From CAYUNA01 sp047629355 (GTDB lineage: Bacteria > Bacteroidota > Bacteroidia > Chitinophagales > Saprospiraceae), in contig JBLHWU010000027.1 of the NCBI GenBank assembly GCA_047629355.1, positions 1 to 38,260 on the forward strand: a stretch of 38,260 bases of DNA, given 5' to 3'. Made by a program: the position numbers and the translations under genes. Below, in pieces: positions 7,668-16,704 of the stretch. Under the pieces are notes generated by a model. It made no database searches. It was not told the origin of the DNA and saw nothing but the letters and a program-made list of their open reading frames with translations. Numbering within the stretch: the stretch's first letter is position 1; each line of letters opens with the position of its first letter.

Positions 7668-10600
7668 ATGAAGAACACATCTATTCTATCCTTTACAATA
7701 TTTTTAACTGCTTGTTTTCTCTGGTTAAATTTTCAGCCTCAACCAACAGGACAAACCCAATTGACCACCAATAATGACTTGCCTTTTTTTGAAAAAGAGA
7801 CGAAAGGCTGGTTTAAAATGAAGGATAATACGCAACTTGCTGTCCAGAATTTATTGGACAAGCACCATACTGATTTAGGATTGACACAATGGGACGAGTT
7901 GGAAAATTATCGCAACAATGTCGATGATTTGGGCATGACACACCACCGATTTCAACAATATCATAAAGGGATTTTAGTCGAAAATGCAGAGTTGTTGATT
8001 CATGAAAAAGACGGTTTTGTGCAAACTTTTAATGGAGAATTAGTGGCTAATTTAGATTTAAACGCCAGTCCAACATTTACAAAAGAAACCGCGATTGATT
8101 TGGCTTTAGATTTTTTACCCGCTGAAAAATACATTTGGGAAGACGACGGCGCAGAGGCAATCTTGCAGCGCATTGAAAAGAATACAGCCGCTACTTTTTA
8201 TCCAAATCCTGAATTGGTTTGGTTGAAATTAGACACGCCAACCGACACCTATCGCTTGGCTTATAAAATGGATATTCAAGCGGAAAAACCACTTTTCCGG
8301 CAAATCATTTACGTTGATGCGATAGACGAAACCAATCTTTTGGAAGTTGAAATGATTCACGCCGCCAATGTGGTAGGGGAAGCGGAAACGAAATATAGCG
8401 GAACGCGCTCAATTGTCACCGATTCAATTACACCCAATGCATACAATCTTCGCGAAACTACTCGCGGCGATGGCGTAGAAACGTATAACTTAATGGGCAG
8501 CACAGAATTTGGCGACGGCGTTGATTTTGTAGACGATGACAACATTTGGAACAACGTCAATGACGAACAAGATGAAGTCGCAACCGACGCACATTGGGGC
8601 GCAGAAATGACCTTTGATTACCTGCAAACGGTGCATAACTATACGGGCGTGGATGGCGAAGGAATGGCTTTTATCAATTATGTGCATTATAATGAAGGCG
8701 TCGTAAATGCCTTTTGGAATGGGAGTTGGGCATCTTTTGGTGATGGCGATAATAGCCGCAGTCCTTTGACTTCCTTGGATGTAGTGGCGCACGAATTTGC
8801 GCACGGCATCACGGCAGCCAATGCGCGTTTGATTTATCGAAATGAGTCGGGGGCATTGAATGAATCTTTTAGCGATATTTTTGGCGCGGCGGTAGAATTT
8901 TGGGCAACACCAGATGCTGCGGATTGGTTGATTGGGGAGGATTTCCATATTTTTGGTGGCGAATTTAGAGATATGGAAAACCCAAACTCTAAAGGGCATC
9001 CCCATACTTACTTAGGGGATAATTGGGTGACGGGTTCTGGAGATAATGGCGGTGTCCATAGCAATAGCGGCGTTCAAAATTACTGGTTTTACTTGTTATC
9101 AGAAGGTGGCAGCGGAACGAATAACAATGGTGAAAACTATGAAGTTGAAGCAATCGGTATTGACACAGCGGCAGCGATTGCCTTTCGTAATTTACGGTTT
9201 TATTTGACTCGAAATTCCAATCATTTTGATGCCCGTGAAGGTGGTTTGCAGTCGGCAGAGGATTTGTACGGCGTTTGTTCGTATGAAGTGACGCAAACGG
9301 GAAATGCTTGGTACGCGGTTGGTCTGGGCAATGGTTTTGCAGACAATGATTTGCGATTATTGGAGATTTCAAACCCTGTTGGGGTGACTTGTGGCTTAAA
9401 TGCCGAAGAGTTTCCGACACTCGCATTTCGTTATAATGGATGCCTGACGCCGCTTGAATCTGGATTGGCAATTCCCATTTCTATGCAAGTAGATAGTGGC
9501 AATATTGTGCAAGACACCGTGATTTTGACAGAAGTTATAGAAGCCGCGGATACGATTCTTTTTACTTTTAATAAACCGATTAATGGTTTGGGAATTGCGG
9601 GCGACCACATCCTCCGAGTTTGGACAGCATTAGAAAATGACCCTTATGGTCAAAACGATACGCTATCCGTTGACATTTTTAATATTATCGAACAGAACAC
9701 GGATTTTTCGGGTGAAGACTCCCCCACTCCGACGCCTGCCTGTTTTATGACGACCAAAAATATTGAAATGAATATGGTCTTTTTAGGTTGTGATTCGATT
9801 GCAGCGGGAACGGAATTGGCGGTATATTATAGCATCAATGATGACGCGCCAACCGAAGAAATCCATATTTTATCGGCTACTTTATTCACCTTTGATACGA
9901 TAACGCACGTTTTTGCGACACCTGCTGATTTTACCAGCAACTTGGGTCGAAATGATTTAAAAGCAGGCGTGAATTTGCCTGGCGACTTTTTAAATGACAA
10001 TGATGAAACGCCTTTTCGCATCGTTACCAATCCAGAATTAATGGTAGAAGATGACTTATTGACTTTTGAAAATGGCGCTATTTCACTGGATTCTATCTAC
10101 TTTTTTCCAAATGAAAAAGCGGCAATTTATCCTTCTCCTGATGCAGCAGCGACGGGCATGACAGGTATTTTGATGACCGGTGGCAATGCGCCAAGTCTAT
10201 TTGAAACCGATGAATTTACGGAACCTGCCGATTCCAATGTTTGGATGGTCAATGAGCAATTCAATGCTCAATCGTGCATTTGTGTAAACGCGACGGATAT
10301 GGATATGGATATGGTGACGTTAAGTTTTGACCTCAAACAAACGATGTCTCCGATTCATTTGGTGGCATTTGGCGCAATTTCTCCGTACGCAAGTCCGATG
10401 CGGGTCTTGGTCAATCAAGAACCGATTAGTGAAACGTTTGTCCCATCAACATTTACAGGGGACGATTTTGTTAATCATAGTATGAATTTAAATGATTGGG
10501 TAGGAACAAGTTTTGAGGTTTGTTTTGAAACTCGAAACTTGGTCAGCGCAGAATCTGATGTTACGAATAAAGGCGATAATGCGTATTTGGACAATATCAA

Positions 10601-10895
10601 TATTAGTTCGGATTTGGTGGCGACGAAGGAAATTTTGACCCAATTTAAAGGCATGACTACCTTTCCAAATCCAACTTCGGGTGCATTTTCGATGACTTGG
10701 GAAAGTACAAATTCTGGAAATTTGGATGTCGCTGTTTTTGATGTTTTTGGAAAAAAAGTAAAGCAACTGAGGACACAAAATCGCATTGGTTTTAATCAAT
10801 TGTCGTTGAAATTGGACCCCGTGGATGCGGGCACTTATTTTGTACGGATGTCAGATGGTGAAGCGGCAATTTTGCAGCGAGTGATTGTTTTTTAA
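7668..10895 (+). CDS. Secreted M4 (thermolysin-family) metalloprotease with T9SS sorting domain
   Basis: From the ATG at 7668 the precursor has 1075 residues; a TTG start 27 codons upstream would bury the signal peptide. After the signal (about 1-25) comes an FTP/PepSY-type propeptide, then the M4 catalytic domain. The zinc site is HEFAH at 375-379 with the third ligand Glu399 in GALNESFSD, the same 24-residue separation as thermolysin His142-Glu166. A late HSNSGVQNYWFYLL block carries the conserved catalytic His region. The domain ends near residue 580. About 400 residues of beta-rich, Asp-rich modules follow, and the last 75 residues are a T9SS type A sorting domain (TFPNPTSGAFSMTWE ... GTYFVRMSDG). 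Predicted role: extracellular proteolysis of peptides. It has its own bidirectional terminator. Confidence 0.95.
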   Translation: MKNTSILSFTIFLTACFLWLNFQPQPTGQTQLTTNNDLPFFEKETKGWFKMKDNTQLAVQNLLDKHHTDLGLTQWDELENYRNNVDDLGMTHHRFQQYHKGILVENAELLIHEKDGFVQTFNGELVANLDLNASPTFTKETAIDLALDFLPAEKYIWEDDGAEAILQRIEKNTAATFYPNPELVWLKLDTPTDTYRLAYKMDIQAEKPLFRQIIYVDAIDETNLLEVEMIHAANVVGEAETKYSGTRSIVTDSITPNAYNLRETTRGDGVETYNLMGSTEFGDGVDFVDDDNIWNNVNDEQDEVATDAHWGAEMTFDYLQTVHNYTGVDGEGMAFINYVHYNEGVVNAFWNGSWASFGDGDNSRSPLTSLDVVAHEFAHGITAANARLIYRNESGALNESFSDIFGAAVEFWATPDAADWLIGEDFHIFGGEFRDMENPNSKGHPHTYLGDNWVTGSGDNGGVHSNSGVQNYWFYLLSEGGSGTNNNGENYEVEAIGIDTAAAIAFRNLRFYLTRNSNHFDAREGGLQSAEDLYGVCSYEVTQTGNAWYAVGLGNGFADNDLRLLEISNPVGVTCGLNAEEFPTLAFRYNGCLTPLESGLAIPISMQVDSGNIVQDTVILTEVIEAADTILFTFNKPINGLGIAGDHILRVWTALENDPYGQNDTLSVDIFNIIEQNTDFSGEDSPTPTPACFMTTKNIEMNMVFLGCDSIAAGTELAVYYSINDDAPTEEIHILSATLFTFDTITHVFATPADFTSNLGRNDLKAGVNLPGDFLNDNDETPFRIVTNPELMVEDDLLTFENGAISLDSIYFFPNEKAAIYPSPDAAATGMTGILMTGGNAPSLFETDEFTEPADSNVWMVNEQFNAQSCICVNATDMDMDMVTLSFDLKQTMSPIHLVAFGAISPYASPMRVLVNQEPISETFVPSTFTGDDFVNHSMNLNDWVGTSFEVCFETRNLVSAESDVTNKGDNAYLDNINISSDLVATKEILTQFKGMTTFPNPTSGAFSMTWESTNSGNLDVAVFDVFGKKVKQLRTQNRIGFNQLSLKLDPVDAGTYFVRMSDGEAAILQRVIVF

Positions 10896-10929
10896 AGTGA
10901 AGACGAACAGTCTACTTAATGTTTTTTTT

Positions 10930-10972
10930 TTAGAAATGGTTGGAACATTTTCGATGTTTCAACCATCTCTAA
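10930..10972. terminator. Bidirectional terminator between convergent genes
   Basis: A 19-bp stem, TTAGAAATGGTTGGAACAT against ATGTTTCAACCATCTCTAA with two non-Watson-Crick pairs, has a 5-base loop and T-rich or A-rich tracts on both sides. It lies between the ends of the M4 protease (+) and the 790-residue protein (-), so it can serve both. Confidence 0.75.
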
Positions 10973-10978
10973 GAAAAT

Positions 10979-13351
10979 TTATTGGTTCACATACGCGGAG
11001 TAATCTGCGCAATCTTTAATCACCATTTTATAATAGTCGGTATCCGTGAAATCATCTTCGATTTGTTGGTAAGTTTTTAGATAATCTTTGGGTGGGGCAT
11101 TCTTTTCTTCATAACCATAATAGGAATAATTTTCATCCCGATATTTCCTTCTTTCACATTTGGCAAGCATAAATGTAGCTTCTACTTTCAATTCATCGTT
11201 ATTGGATTTTAATGCTTTTTTATAAAAAGCCGTTACTTTTGGTAAATTATAAACATCTCGATTGCCTCTTGCCCCGTGATCAATAAAATCATAAACATAT
11301 TCCAATGGATGTTCTAAATCTTCGTATGAATTTACACTTTTAAAATAATCCCTTGCTTGCCAAGCATGCGCATACCAAGAAGTGTTGTAATAATAATTAC
11401 CTAATTGCAAATTAGCGACAGGCTTTTTAGGTGAATACGTTTTGGTCAAATTCCTCAACCCAATCACTTTTTCAATCAACTTTAAATGAGAATATTGACT
11501 ACTATCCATCACAGTCGCTTCGTGGGTATGTGTCATACTTCTAAATGGACTTTTAATTTCCATATCATATTTTGGAATCATTGAAAATGCTGCATATGCC
11601 GCATACAACTGGTCCTCCATTAAATAGGATTTTCCCAAAATTTCAATAATTTCTCGACGTTTTTTAATGTTTTCTTTATCAATCAAATAAGTTTCAAAAC
11701 CACTTTTATTTTTCTTATCAAATAACTCTAAAACAGCTTTTGCCGTTTGACTATGCGGATATAACTTCAATCCCTCAATGGAATACAAACACAAATACGC
11801 TTTCCCCAACTCTCCTTGTTTGTAATATAAATCTGCCATTTTTTCGAAGATATAATTATGTTCTTGATATTCAAAGAACCAATCATCCCCAACAATCCAT
11901 TCATCTATTTTTGAATTATAATGCGCAACTTCTCCAAATTTCATTGGGTTTTGAATCATTTGATTTTCCAATAATAAATCACCTAATTTATCCTCCATCC
12001 AATGTTTCACCGTATCGGTTAAACTCAACAATAGCCCAAATTGAAATATTTCTATTTGGTCATTCATTAATCCTTTTCCATACACTTTTTGAGCCGCTTT
12101 TGCCAAAACATCTTGCGCAGCAGCATGATTGTCATCTAAAAACTCCAAATATCCATCCGCCGCTTCCCATAGTGGAAGTCGCACTACTTTTTGTTCCACC
12201 ACAACCTTTTTGACAAACGGTTTTATCTGTTGCAAATAGGCTTTTGCTTCTGCCTTTGGAATGGTCTTAAATCCTTCTTCCAATTTTTCAAAACCTTCAA
12301 ACTTATCCTCCAAAATCGACGTTTCTAATTTCTGTAATTCACGCACCAGCAACACTTCTAAAAATGGTGATTTGGGATGGAATTGATAAATAGCTTCCAT
12401 TTCTTCCAATGCCTTGCTATATTTATCCAATGCGCGGATGTAATATAGATTAGCACGTTCTTTATTGTTTTTACACCTTTTTAAAACAGCCTGCCACATC
12501 TCCTCCGAATCAATATTCATACTTCGATATTGATTACCATTTGAAAAATTATTGGACGCTAATACTTTGGAAAACAAATAGTTACCTTCTGCCTTCTTAG
12601 AAATCTCTTTTGATGTTACCAATTCTCCTGCTTTATGCGCCATTGCCCAATATTGCATAATACTTGGTACACTTTTCAAAGGTTTTACATACTTTTCATA
12701 AGCATCAACTGCACTTCCATCAAAATAATGTGCCAATCGAACCAACTGAAAAGCATAACGCAACTTGATAAACCTATCCTTTGCTTTTGCGTAATTCTCT
12801 TTTCCAGTCCGTATCAATTCTGGTTTTTTTTTACCGGCTTCTGTAGATTCTTTTTCTTCCGTTTCCCAATTATAAGTATGAGGATTAGAAACTGCTGGCT
12901 CGCACTGCTTGGCATACATCAAATAAGGCAAAAAATCTGGATGTCTACCTTTTTCTAAATAAGTTATCAACGTATTGAGCTTATAGCGTAAAGGAATCGA
13001 AATACGTTGATTGGTCTTTCTTTTTTGCAGTAATTCTAAGTCTCCAATAGTTGCTTGATAAATAAGCTGTCGAATGTCTTTTTCTGAAGGTTTCCCATCA
13101 AAATATTCTTTCCATTCCTCAATATTCTGTTTCATTTCGTCCACCTCTCCGTCAAATCTAAAATCGTAATCATACGAATAATAAACTTCACTAAACAAAA
13201 ACGGTTTCCCTAATTGCTTGCCTAAAATTTCTGGATGTATCAAAGTATAACCTCGATACACCGGTGGAAAATAACCGCAGGGTGTTGCGACAAAATAAGG
13301 TAAAATTAATAATGAAAGTAGTAAAAGAATGGGTCGTTTTTTATTTTTCAT
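10979..13351 (-). CDS. Unrecognised exported 790-residue alpha-helical (TPR-like) protein
   Basis: I do not recognise the family. The N-terminus has a signal-like hydrophobic stretch (about residues 6-25) followed by CGYFPP; Cys26 could be lipidated or disulfide-bonded. The rest is mostly helical and rich in Tyr, Lys and Glu. Several segments look like TPR-type repeats, for example KERANLYYIRALDKYSKALEE (about 290-310), the region around LYYKQGELGKAYLCLYSIEG (about 510-530) and AYAAFSMIPKYDM (about 590-603), with LGNYYYNTSWYAHAWQARDYF (about 640-660) as another repeat-like block. The likely place is periplasmic or membrane-anchored, perhaps as a scaffold, but no partner is suggested by the neighbours. 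It is alone on its strand and convergent with the protease gene. Confidence 0.7.
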   Translation of the reverse strand: MKNKKRPILLLLSLLILPYFVATPCGYFPPVYRGYTLIHPEILGKQLGKPFLFSEVYYSYDYDFRFDGEVDEMKQNIEEWKEYFDGKPSEKDIRQLIYQATIGDLELLQKRKTNQRISIPLRYKLNTLITYLEKGRHPDFLPYLMYAKQCEPAVSNPHTYNWETEEKESTEAGKKKPELIRTGKENYAKAKDRFIKLRYAFQLVRLAHYFDGSAVDAYEKYVKPLKSVPSIMQYWAMAHKAGELVTSKEISKKAEGNYLFSKVLASNNFSNGNQYRSMNIDSEEMWQAVLKRCKNNKERANLYYIRALDKYSKALEEMEAIYQFHPKSPFLEVLLVRELQKLETSILEDKFEGFEKLEEGFKTIPKAEAKAYLQQIKPFVKKVVVEQKVVRLPLWEAADGYLEFLDDNHAAAQDVLAKAAQKVYGKGLMNDQIEIFQFGLLLSLTDTVKHWMEDKLGDLLLENQMIQNPMKFGEVAHYNSKIDEWIVGDDWFFEYQEHNYIFEKMADLYYKQGELGKAYLCLYSIEGLKLYPHSQTAKAVLELFDKKNKSGFETYLIDKENIKKRREIIEILGKSYLMEDQLYAAYAAFSMIPKYDMEIKSPFRSMTHTHEATVMDSSQYSHLKLIEKVIGLRNLTKTYSPKKPVANLQLGNYYYNTSWYAHAWQARDYFKSVNSYEDLEHPLEYVYDFIDHGARGNRDVYNLPKVTAFYKKALKSNNDELKVEATFMLAKCERRKYRDENYSYYGYEEKNAPPKDYLKTYQQIEDDFTDTDYYKMVIKDCADYSAYVNQ

Positions 13352-13463
13352 GGTCTTAATTTTTGCGATAAAAACAAGCGATGTAATACGAATTAAGTAT
13401 TCGTCATCGTTGGAAAAGCATTTATAAAATCAGCCTGCTTAAAGATAACTTAAAAAACTATCC

Positions 13464-14450
13464 TCATTCCAACTTCAACACCACCATCTCCATTTCCAAG
13501 ACCACTTTATCCACCGTCACCACGCCTATTTTTTCACAAACCTGACCGCCTGCCAAGTTCGCCATCTTTGCAATCAACTGAATATCAATACCTAATGCCA
13601 AGCCCAGTGCCGCCACGCTAACCACCGTATCGCCTGCTCCACAGACATCTGCAATGGAGCGCGGATGCGTTGGAATAATTACAGCCTCCTCTCCATCATC
13701 TACAAAAACACCTTTTTCAGATAGCGTAATCAGGCTGTATTTGTTCTTTAATTTTTGTCGCATTTCTAAAGAAGCTTGCTTTAAATTTTCTAAATCTGGC
13801 ATAACTTTTCGCTGCAAAGCGGCTTCGACTTCTTTTAAATTGGGTTTGAAAAGCGTGACGTTTTGATAGGACCAAAAATTAGAAAATTTCGGGTCAACTA
13901 TCGTAGGAATATTGTGCTGCGTCGCCATGACCATTGCAATATGAATCACCGATTTGGTTAAAACGCCTTTATTATAGTCTTGTAAAAGTAGCACATCAAT
14001 TTTCTGACTTTTGAATAAATCCTGTAGTCCATCCCAGAGTTTGGCGGCTTCTTTTGCAGATAAATCGTGGGAATCTTCGCTATCCATGCGCAGCAAATGT
14101 TGATTGCCCGCGATGACTCGACTTTTCACGGTCGTTCGTCGTTCTTCTGATTGAAAAATGCCATCTGCCACAAGTTCATTTTCTTGCAAAATTCGCAAAA
14201 AAATCGCGCCTTCCTCATCTTTTCCAATTACGCTACATAAAATCGGCGTCGCGCCCAATGCTTTCAAATTCAAAGCTACATTTGCCGCACCGCCGAGTCT
14301 ATTTTCTGCATCCAAAAGGTTAACAATCGGCACAGGAGCTTCAGGTGAAATGCGTTCCACTTTCCCAGTCAGATAGCGGTCAATCATTACATCACCGATG
14401 ACCAAAACTCGTAGGTCGTTAAATTTTTTAAAAATGTCTGTTCGTTTCAT
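13464..14450 (-). CDS. hldE: D-glycero-beta-D-manno-heptose-7-phosphate kinase (HldE kinase domain, PfkB family)
   Basis: The 328-residue protein phosphorylates heptose 7-phosphate at C1 on the way to ADP-heptose for the lipopolysaccharide core. It has the RfaE domain I pattern: VLVIGDVMIDRYLTGKVERI near the N-terminus, SPEAPVPIV, GGAANVALNLKALG (sugar binding), DYNKGVLT and the PfkB signature DVCGAGDTVVS, whose Asp is the catalytic base. The nucleotidyltransferase half found in bifunctional HldE is absent, so this is the separate kinase (also called HldA or RfaE1), and the partner must be elsewhere. The ATG at 14450 is preferred over a GTG two codons earlier because a -7 box ends five bases upstream. 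Together with kdsB it marks an LPS-bearing organism. Confidence 0.9.
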   Translation of the reverse strand: MKRTDIFKKFNDLRVLVIGDVMIDRYLTGKVERISPEAPVPIVNLLDAENRLGGAANVALNLKALGATPILCSVIGKDEEGAIFLRILQENELVADGIFQSEERRTTVKSRVIAGNQHLLRMDSEDSHDLSAKEAAKLWDGLQDLFKSQKIDVLLLQDYNKGVLTKSVIHIAMVMATQHNIPTIVDPKFSNFWSYQNVTLFKPNLKEVEAALQRKVMPDLENLKQASLEMRQKLKNKYSLITLSEKGVFVDDGEEAVIIPTHPRSIADVCGAGDTVVSVAALGLALGIDIQLIAKMANLAGGQVCEKIGVVTVDKVVLEMEMVVLKLE

Positions 14451-14455
14451 CGGCA

Positions 14456-14463
14456 CAAAAGTA
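14456..14463 (-). promoter_or_regulatory. -7 box (TACTTTTG) five bases from the kinase start codon
   Basis: On the minus strand TACTTTTG exactly fits TAnnTTTG and is separated from the ATG at 14450 by only five bases. Transcription would then start at or next to the A of ATG, predicting a leaderless mRNA. No convincing -33 TTG was seen. Confidence 0.5.
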
Positions 14464-14542
14464 AGGAATGAAAAATTAAAAATACTGCGTAAGGAACCCG
14501 AAAAAATACTACGCGCTACCTGCGGCAGCGCGGGCGGGGTTC

Positions 14543-14587
14543 TTGAGGATAAAAAATGATTTTTGCAAAATCATTTTTTATCCTCAA
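14543..14587. repeat. 45-bp near-perfect palindrome
   Basis: Two perfect 21-base arms around a 3-base centre (TGC). The left arm begins TTGAGGATAAAAAATGATTT and the right arm ends with its complement. It lies between the divergent kinase and sulfotransferase genes, just outside a GC-rich patch (CGCGCTACCTGCGGCAGCGCG at about 14512-14532). It could be a cruciform, a regulatory site or a trace of a mobile element. Confidence 0.85.
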
Positions 14588-14658
14588 ACTCCTTTTGTAA
14601 AAAGTAACTTTTGAAATACTTTATTGATTTATTTTTAGAATAGTCTCTTCTTTAATTT

Positions 14659-14666
14659 TAACTTTG
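14659..14666 (+). promoter_or_regulatory. -7 box (TAACTTTG) for the broken sulfotransferase gene
   Basis: TAACTTTG fits TAnnTTTG and ends five bases before the ATG at 14672, the same tight spacing as at the divergent kinase gene. This too would give a leaderless transcript. Confidence 0.45.
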
Positions 14667-14671
14667 TTTCT

Positions 14672-15431
14672 ATGAATTTTTCGAACAGAATTTTCGCTAT
14701 TACCACTGTTATTTTAATCACCCTTATTTATCTCTTGCAAAAAGGATAAATCACCAGAACCATTCATTCCACCACCGCCACCTATTCCATTATTGGAAAC
14801 GATAGAAGTGATGCAAGACCCATTTGAAATCGTGCCGTTCGCTGCGGAATTGGTGGTCAAAACATCTCGTGCCTGCCAAATTAAATATACGATTACTGGC
14901 GAGCATCCCGTTACGAAAATAAGTCCAAGTTTTAAAAAGGAAACAGTGATGCTGGTGCTTGAACTGTATGGCGGCATCGAAAATTTGGTGGTTGTTCAAT
15001 TAACCGATACCGATGGGAATATTGAAAAAGATACCGTTTTTATTGAAACCAGCCCGAATCCTTTGCTACTTCCTAATGTCGAAATTGTGACGATAGATAC
15101 GGATAAAAAGGAAGCCAGTTTCACTTTTGCGATGTATGAAGTCATATCTGCAGGCAGTCATAGCTTCCCATTTATCATGGACGATGCAGGAAAAATTAGA
15201 TGGTATATGAATTTAAAACACGTTGAAAATTTAGCATCTCCTGGCGAGTTTTTAGACAATGGAAATTTAATTTTTGCCTTTGGTGGCTTTATTTGTGAAT
15301 TTAGCTTGATGAGCAAAGAAGTCAGCCGTTTTTCCATTCTAGGCTATGCCCAACACCATGATATTTTTTAAAAAGAGGATGGCAATTTACTCGTAGCAGT
15401 CACCAATAATGGCGATACGACTTATTTATAG
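14672..15431 (+). pseudogene. Aryl-sulfate sulfotransferase-like lipoprotein, N-terminal remnant
   Basis: The ATG at 14672 opens a signal peptide (MNFSNRIFAITTVILITLIY) that runs into a stop at 14747-14749. Shifting one frame near 14735 gives CKKDKSPEPF and a Pro-rich stretch, that is, a lipoprotein cleavage site, and then a continuous frame to 15368. That frame carries N-terminal ASST features: an immunoglobulin-like region, GKIRWYMNL, FLDNGNLIFAFGG and GYAQHHDIF, where the second His of HHDI is a usual active-site position. TAA at 15369 interrupts it, the same frame continues with KEDGNLLVAVTNNGDTTY, then TAG at 15429, and no more homology is seen. More than half of the beta-propeller is missing. 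Three lesions make this a clear pseudogene; the family call is from motif memory. Confidence 0.65.
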
Positions 15432-15458
15432 AGCGGAACGCATTCAGTTTTAAATAAA

Positions 15459-15494
15459 AAAACTGCCGCTGAAATTCAATTCAGCGGCAGTTTT
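15459..15494. terminator. Bidirectional terminator
   Basis: A perfect 15-bp stem, AAAACTGCCGCTGAA (15459-15473) with TTCAGCGGCAGTTTT (15480-15494), around a 6-base loop. A and T tracts outside the stem fit termination on both strands, between the sulfotransferase remnant (+) and the OmpA-like gene (-). Confidence 0.85.
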
Positions 15495-15544
15495 CAGCAC
15501 CTTGCCCCTCATTCTTACTTCTACATTTTTAATTCTTAATTGAA

Positions 15545-16447
15545 TTAATTCGGCATTTTATCCGGATTCAATAAGTCATAAAACTGGTCTAACTTAGGCA
15601 TAATAATAATGCGGGTTCGACGATTCGTTGATTTTCCATCTGCTGTTGCGTTACTCGCCAAGGTATTAAATTCACCACGACCTGCCGCAATCAAGCGATT
15701 TGGGTCAATGCTGTGTTGTTCTTTCAATGCTCGAACGACAGAAGTTGAACGCAAGACACTTAAATCCCAATTGTCCCGAATACACTCGGTTTTGATTGGG
15801 TCATTATCGGTATAACCTTCTACCATAACCTCAAAACCTGGACGAGATTTAACGATAGTTGCAATTTTACCCAACACTTCATCTGCTCGGCTGGTAATTT
15901 TGTAGCTACCACTTTCGTATAACATTTTGTCAGACAAATTAATGAATACGACTGTTTTATCAACTTTTACTTCTACATCCTCATCGTCAATACCTTTAGA
16001 TAAAACTGATTTCAAATTAACTGCCAAAACTAAGTTGATAGAATCTGCTTTAGTTTTAGCCGCTTGAATCAACCGAATGTATTTATCTTTTGATGCCAAT
16101 TGCGACAAGGTTTTATCAATATTGCTACTCGCAGATTGAGACAAAACGGTCAAATCACCTACTTGTTCTACTTGATTTTGTCGTTGTTTTTTCAAATCTT
16201 CAATTTGGTCACGCAAGTCTTTCATTTGCTCAGCGCGCACTCGACTTTCCGTTTTCATATTGGTTTTTTCTTGTTCGCAAGCTGACAATTTTGTCATATA
16301 TGCGTTCAAGTCTTCACCACATTTACCCAAATCTGAATTGGCTTTCTCCAAATCAGATTGTACGCCTTCCAATACCTTTTTGCTAACACAAGAAGAAGTC
16401 ATAACAATAACAAAGAACAATAAAAAGATTTTTCCAAATGTATTCAT
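15545..16447 (-). CDS. OmpA/MotB-like peptidoglycan-associated lipoprotein with coiled coil
   Basis: The 300-residue protein starts with a lipoprotein signal ending TSSC (Cys20). Residues about 25-110 are a heptad-rich coiled coil with many Glu, Lys and Gln. The C-terminal 130 residues are an OmpA-like peptidoglycan-binding domain: a YESGSYKI-type first strand, VEGYTDNDPI, NWDLSVLRSTSVVRAL, DPNRLIAAGRGEFNT and closing NRRTRIIIMP. The Asp in GYTDND and the Arg in NRRTRI are the usual diaminopimelate-binding residues, consistent with the meso-DAP prediction from MurE. It probably tethers the outer membrane to the wall. It is monocistronic, with a terminator on its 3' side and a miniature element about 150 bases upstream of its start. 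Confidence 0.9.
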   Translation of the reverse strand: MNTFGKIFLLFFVIVMTSSCVSKKVLEGVQSDLEKANSDLGKCGEDLNAYMTKLSACEQEKTNMKTESRVRAEQMKDLRDQIEDLKKQRQNQVEQVGDLTVLSQSASSNIDKTLSQLASKDKYIRLIQAAKTKADSINLVLAVNLKSVLSKGIDDEDVEVKVDKTVVFINLSDKMLYESGSYKITSRADEVLGKIATIVKSRPGFEVMVEGYTDNDPIKTECIRDNWDLSVLRSTSVVRALKEQHSIDPNRLIAAGRGEFNTLASNATADGKSTNRRTRIIIMPKLDQFYDLLNPDKMPN

Positions 16448-16704
16448 AAATGATTTAAAATTTTAATATTAAAAATTTGATTCCTTTATAAAAACGATTG
16501 TATGCACGTGATGTTCATTCAATCGTTTTGTTAATTCAAAATAAAGACTGAATATTTCAAATGGGTCACAGAAATTTTCACCAAATACGCTCTAAGTAGC
16601 TATTCAAGTTAATAGTGTCGGATAGCATTTGGATGAGTTTTGAATTTGTACAAGGCAAAAAACGCAGACATAACCTTTGCTATCTGCGCTGGCTTTTTTT
16701 AATA

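Noticed and set aside
8490..9608. Antisense open frames inside the M4 protease gene.
   Set aside because: The protease has an intact catalytic site and continuous family similarity; the antisense frames have no recognisable features.
11740..12958. Open frames on the plus strand inside the 790-residue gene (11740-12213 and 12635-12958).
   Set aside because: They are antisense shadows of an AT-rich gene, with low-complexity Phe/Ile/Leu/His/Pro composition and no motif or signal.
14489..14543. TAAGGAACCCG near 14491 looks like the end of a family-1 element.
   Set aside because: The rest of the element and a matching right end are missing; the nearby CGGGGTTCTTGAG gives only a weak, short inverted match.
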